A stretch of DNA of 64,000 bases from Locusta migratoria (taxonomy: Eukaryota; Arthropoda; Insecta; Orthoptera; Acrididae). Of this stretch, positions 63,537 to 64,000 are shown in pieces. Both the position numbers and the translations under genes were made by a program. Positions within the stretch are counted from its first letter, which is position 1. Each line of letters begins with the position of its first letter. The stretch covers positions 452,880 to 516,879 of the forward strand of contig JAOYRU010000085.1 in assembly GCA_026315105.1 (NCBI GenBank), in the 5' to 3' direction. The notes beneath the pieces were generated by a model. That model had not been told where the DNA came from. It worked only from the letters and a program-made list of their open reading frames with translations, and searched no databases.

Positions 63537-63784
63537 CGGAAATTTTTCTATTACGACAGGAAAAGTGCGTCTCCCAGTCATTTTAGGCTAGCTGACGTTA
63601 GATATAGGCCGACATGAGAGCGTCAGCTCTCGCGTCAGTCGAGCAAAGTCGAGACAAGTCGAGACTGAGAGAGGCACCAAATGCTGGACCACAAAGAGCG
63701 AGGAAGGAAAAATGAAATTAATGAAAATCTTTAGCTCTAAGAGCGCATCCTAGACGCACATATCTGCAAAAACGAAATACTACT

Positions 63785-63856
63785 TGCGGTGGCCGGGAAT
63801 CGAACCCGGATCAACTGCTTGGAAGGCAACTATGCTGACCATTACACCACCACCGC
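63785..63856 (-). tRNA. tRNA-Gly-TCC: tRNA-Gly (UCC), unit 36
   Basis: Matches the unit 1 copy. Confidence 0.95.
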
Positions 63857-63989
63857 ACCGGACAGCACCTCTGAAGTACGCCGAGATGGGTCTGCTTGTG
63901 TGGCACATTTTCTAGAGAATCCACCGATTCTCGGCAGGAATGAACTCTCGCAGACGACGGTTTTGGCAGGAATCAGTAGGTGGCATACA

Positions 63990-64000
63990 GCATCGGTGGT
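63990..64000 (+). tRNA. tRNA-Gly-GCC: tRNA-Gly (GCC), unit 36, cut by window end
   Basis: Only the first 11 nt (GCATCGGTGGT) are inside the window. Confidence 0.85.

Larger units (their letters stand above)
1..64000. repeat. Tandem array of ~1.6-kb units with five tRNA genes each
   Basis: About 36 head-to-tail units fill the window, broken only by three retroelement insertions. Unit order is Glu(+), Ile(+), Gly-UCC(-), Gly-GCC(+), Met(+). The period is 1600 bp, or 1610 bp where a 10-bp repeat in the Ile to Gly-UCC spacer has an extra copy. tRNA genes and spacers are almost equally conserved between units, which points to homogenisation by unequal exchange or gene conversion rather than selection on the genes alone. 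Both window ends fall inside the array, so its full size is unknown. Confidence 0.97.
56432..64000. repeat. 3210-bp two-unit higher-order repeat (2.4 copies visible)
   Basis: Units 32, 34 and 36 are type Y (AAGCCACC, GATCCG, CATTT, extra 10-mer; GCATAG after Gly-GCC in units 32 and 34). Units 33 and 35 are type X (AAACCACC, GAACCG, CAATTT, no extra 10-mer, GCATAA). Equivalent points recur every 3210 bp (56741, 59951, 63161 for tRNA-Glu of type Y). Boundaries are approximate. Confidence 0.9.

Overview
The window is eukaryotic nuclear DNA, most likely from an arthropod and probably an insect (inference from tRNA and retroelement style; no species assigned). It is almost entirely a tandem array of a roughly 1.6-kb unit carrying five tRNA genes: Glu(UUC) +, Ile(AAU) +, Gly(UCC) -, Gly(GCC) + and elongator Met(CAU) +. 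About 36 units are present, giving 178 full-span tRNA loci plus one cut by the window end; three loci are split by retroelements. Eukaryotic signs are the A34 anticodon of tRNA-Ile, the absence of encoded CCA, internal A and B boxes, short T-run Pol III terminators, and a non-LTR retrotransposon. There are no bacterial genes, and the many short open frames over the units are shadows of tRNA genes and spacer.

Layout: units 1-6 (1-8.7 kb) are near-identical with an exact 1600-bp period. Units 6-10 (about 8.76-15.65 kb) form a diverged block with many one- or two-base indels, several inside tRNA genes, ending at a 53-bp direct duplication. Units 11-20 return to the 1600-bp type; units 14-16 and 17-19 are two copies of a 4800-bp three-unit block. 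Unit 20 is interrupted by a 6.35-kb LINE in tRNA-Glu (30776-37127) and by a SINE-like element in tRNA-Ile (37433-37600). Unit 23 has a second SINE-like insert at the same tRNA-Glu site as the LINE (42096-42288). Units 23-29 are mostly the 1610-bp type (one extra 10-bp repeat), and units 32-36 alternate as a 3210-bp dimer.

The LINE has two uninterrupted ORFs: a CCHC zinc-knuckle ORF1 protein, and an ORF2 with an N-terminal APE-type endonuclease, reverse transcriptase and C-terminal CCHC motif. It has a 3'UTR of 263-bp tandem repeats and a poly(A) tail, and looks L1/Tx1-like. The most interesting signal is that all three insertions lie at the 3' edge of the tRNA A box (D-loop), between the A and B boxes. 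This suggests a retrotransposon system, LINE plus SINE, specialised for a multicopy tRNA array, as R1/R2 are for rDNA. The array itself shows satellite-like homogenisation and higher-order repeats.
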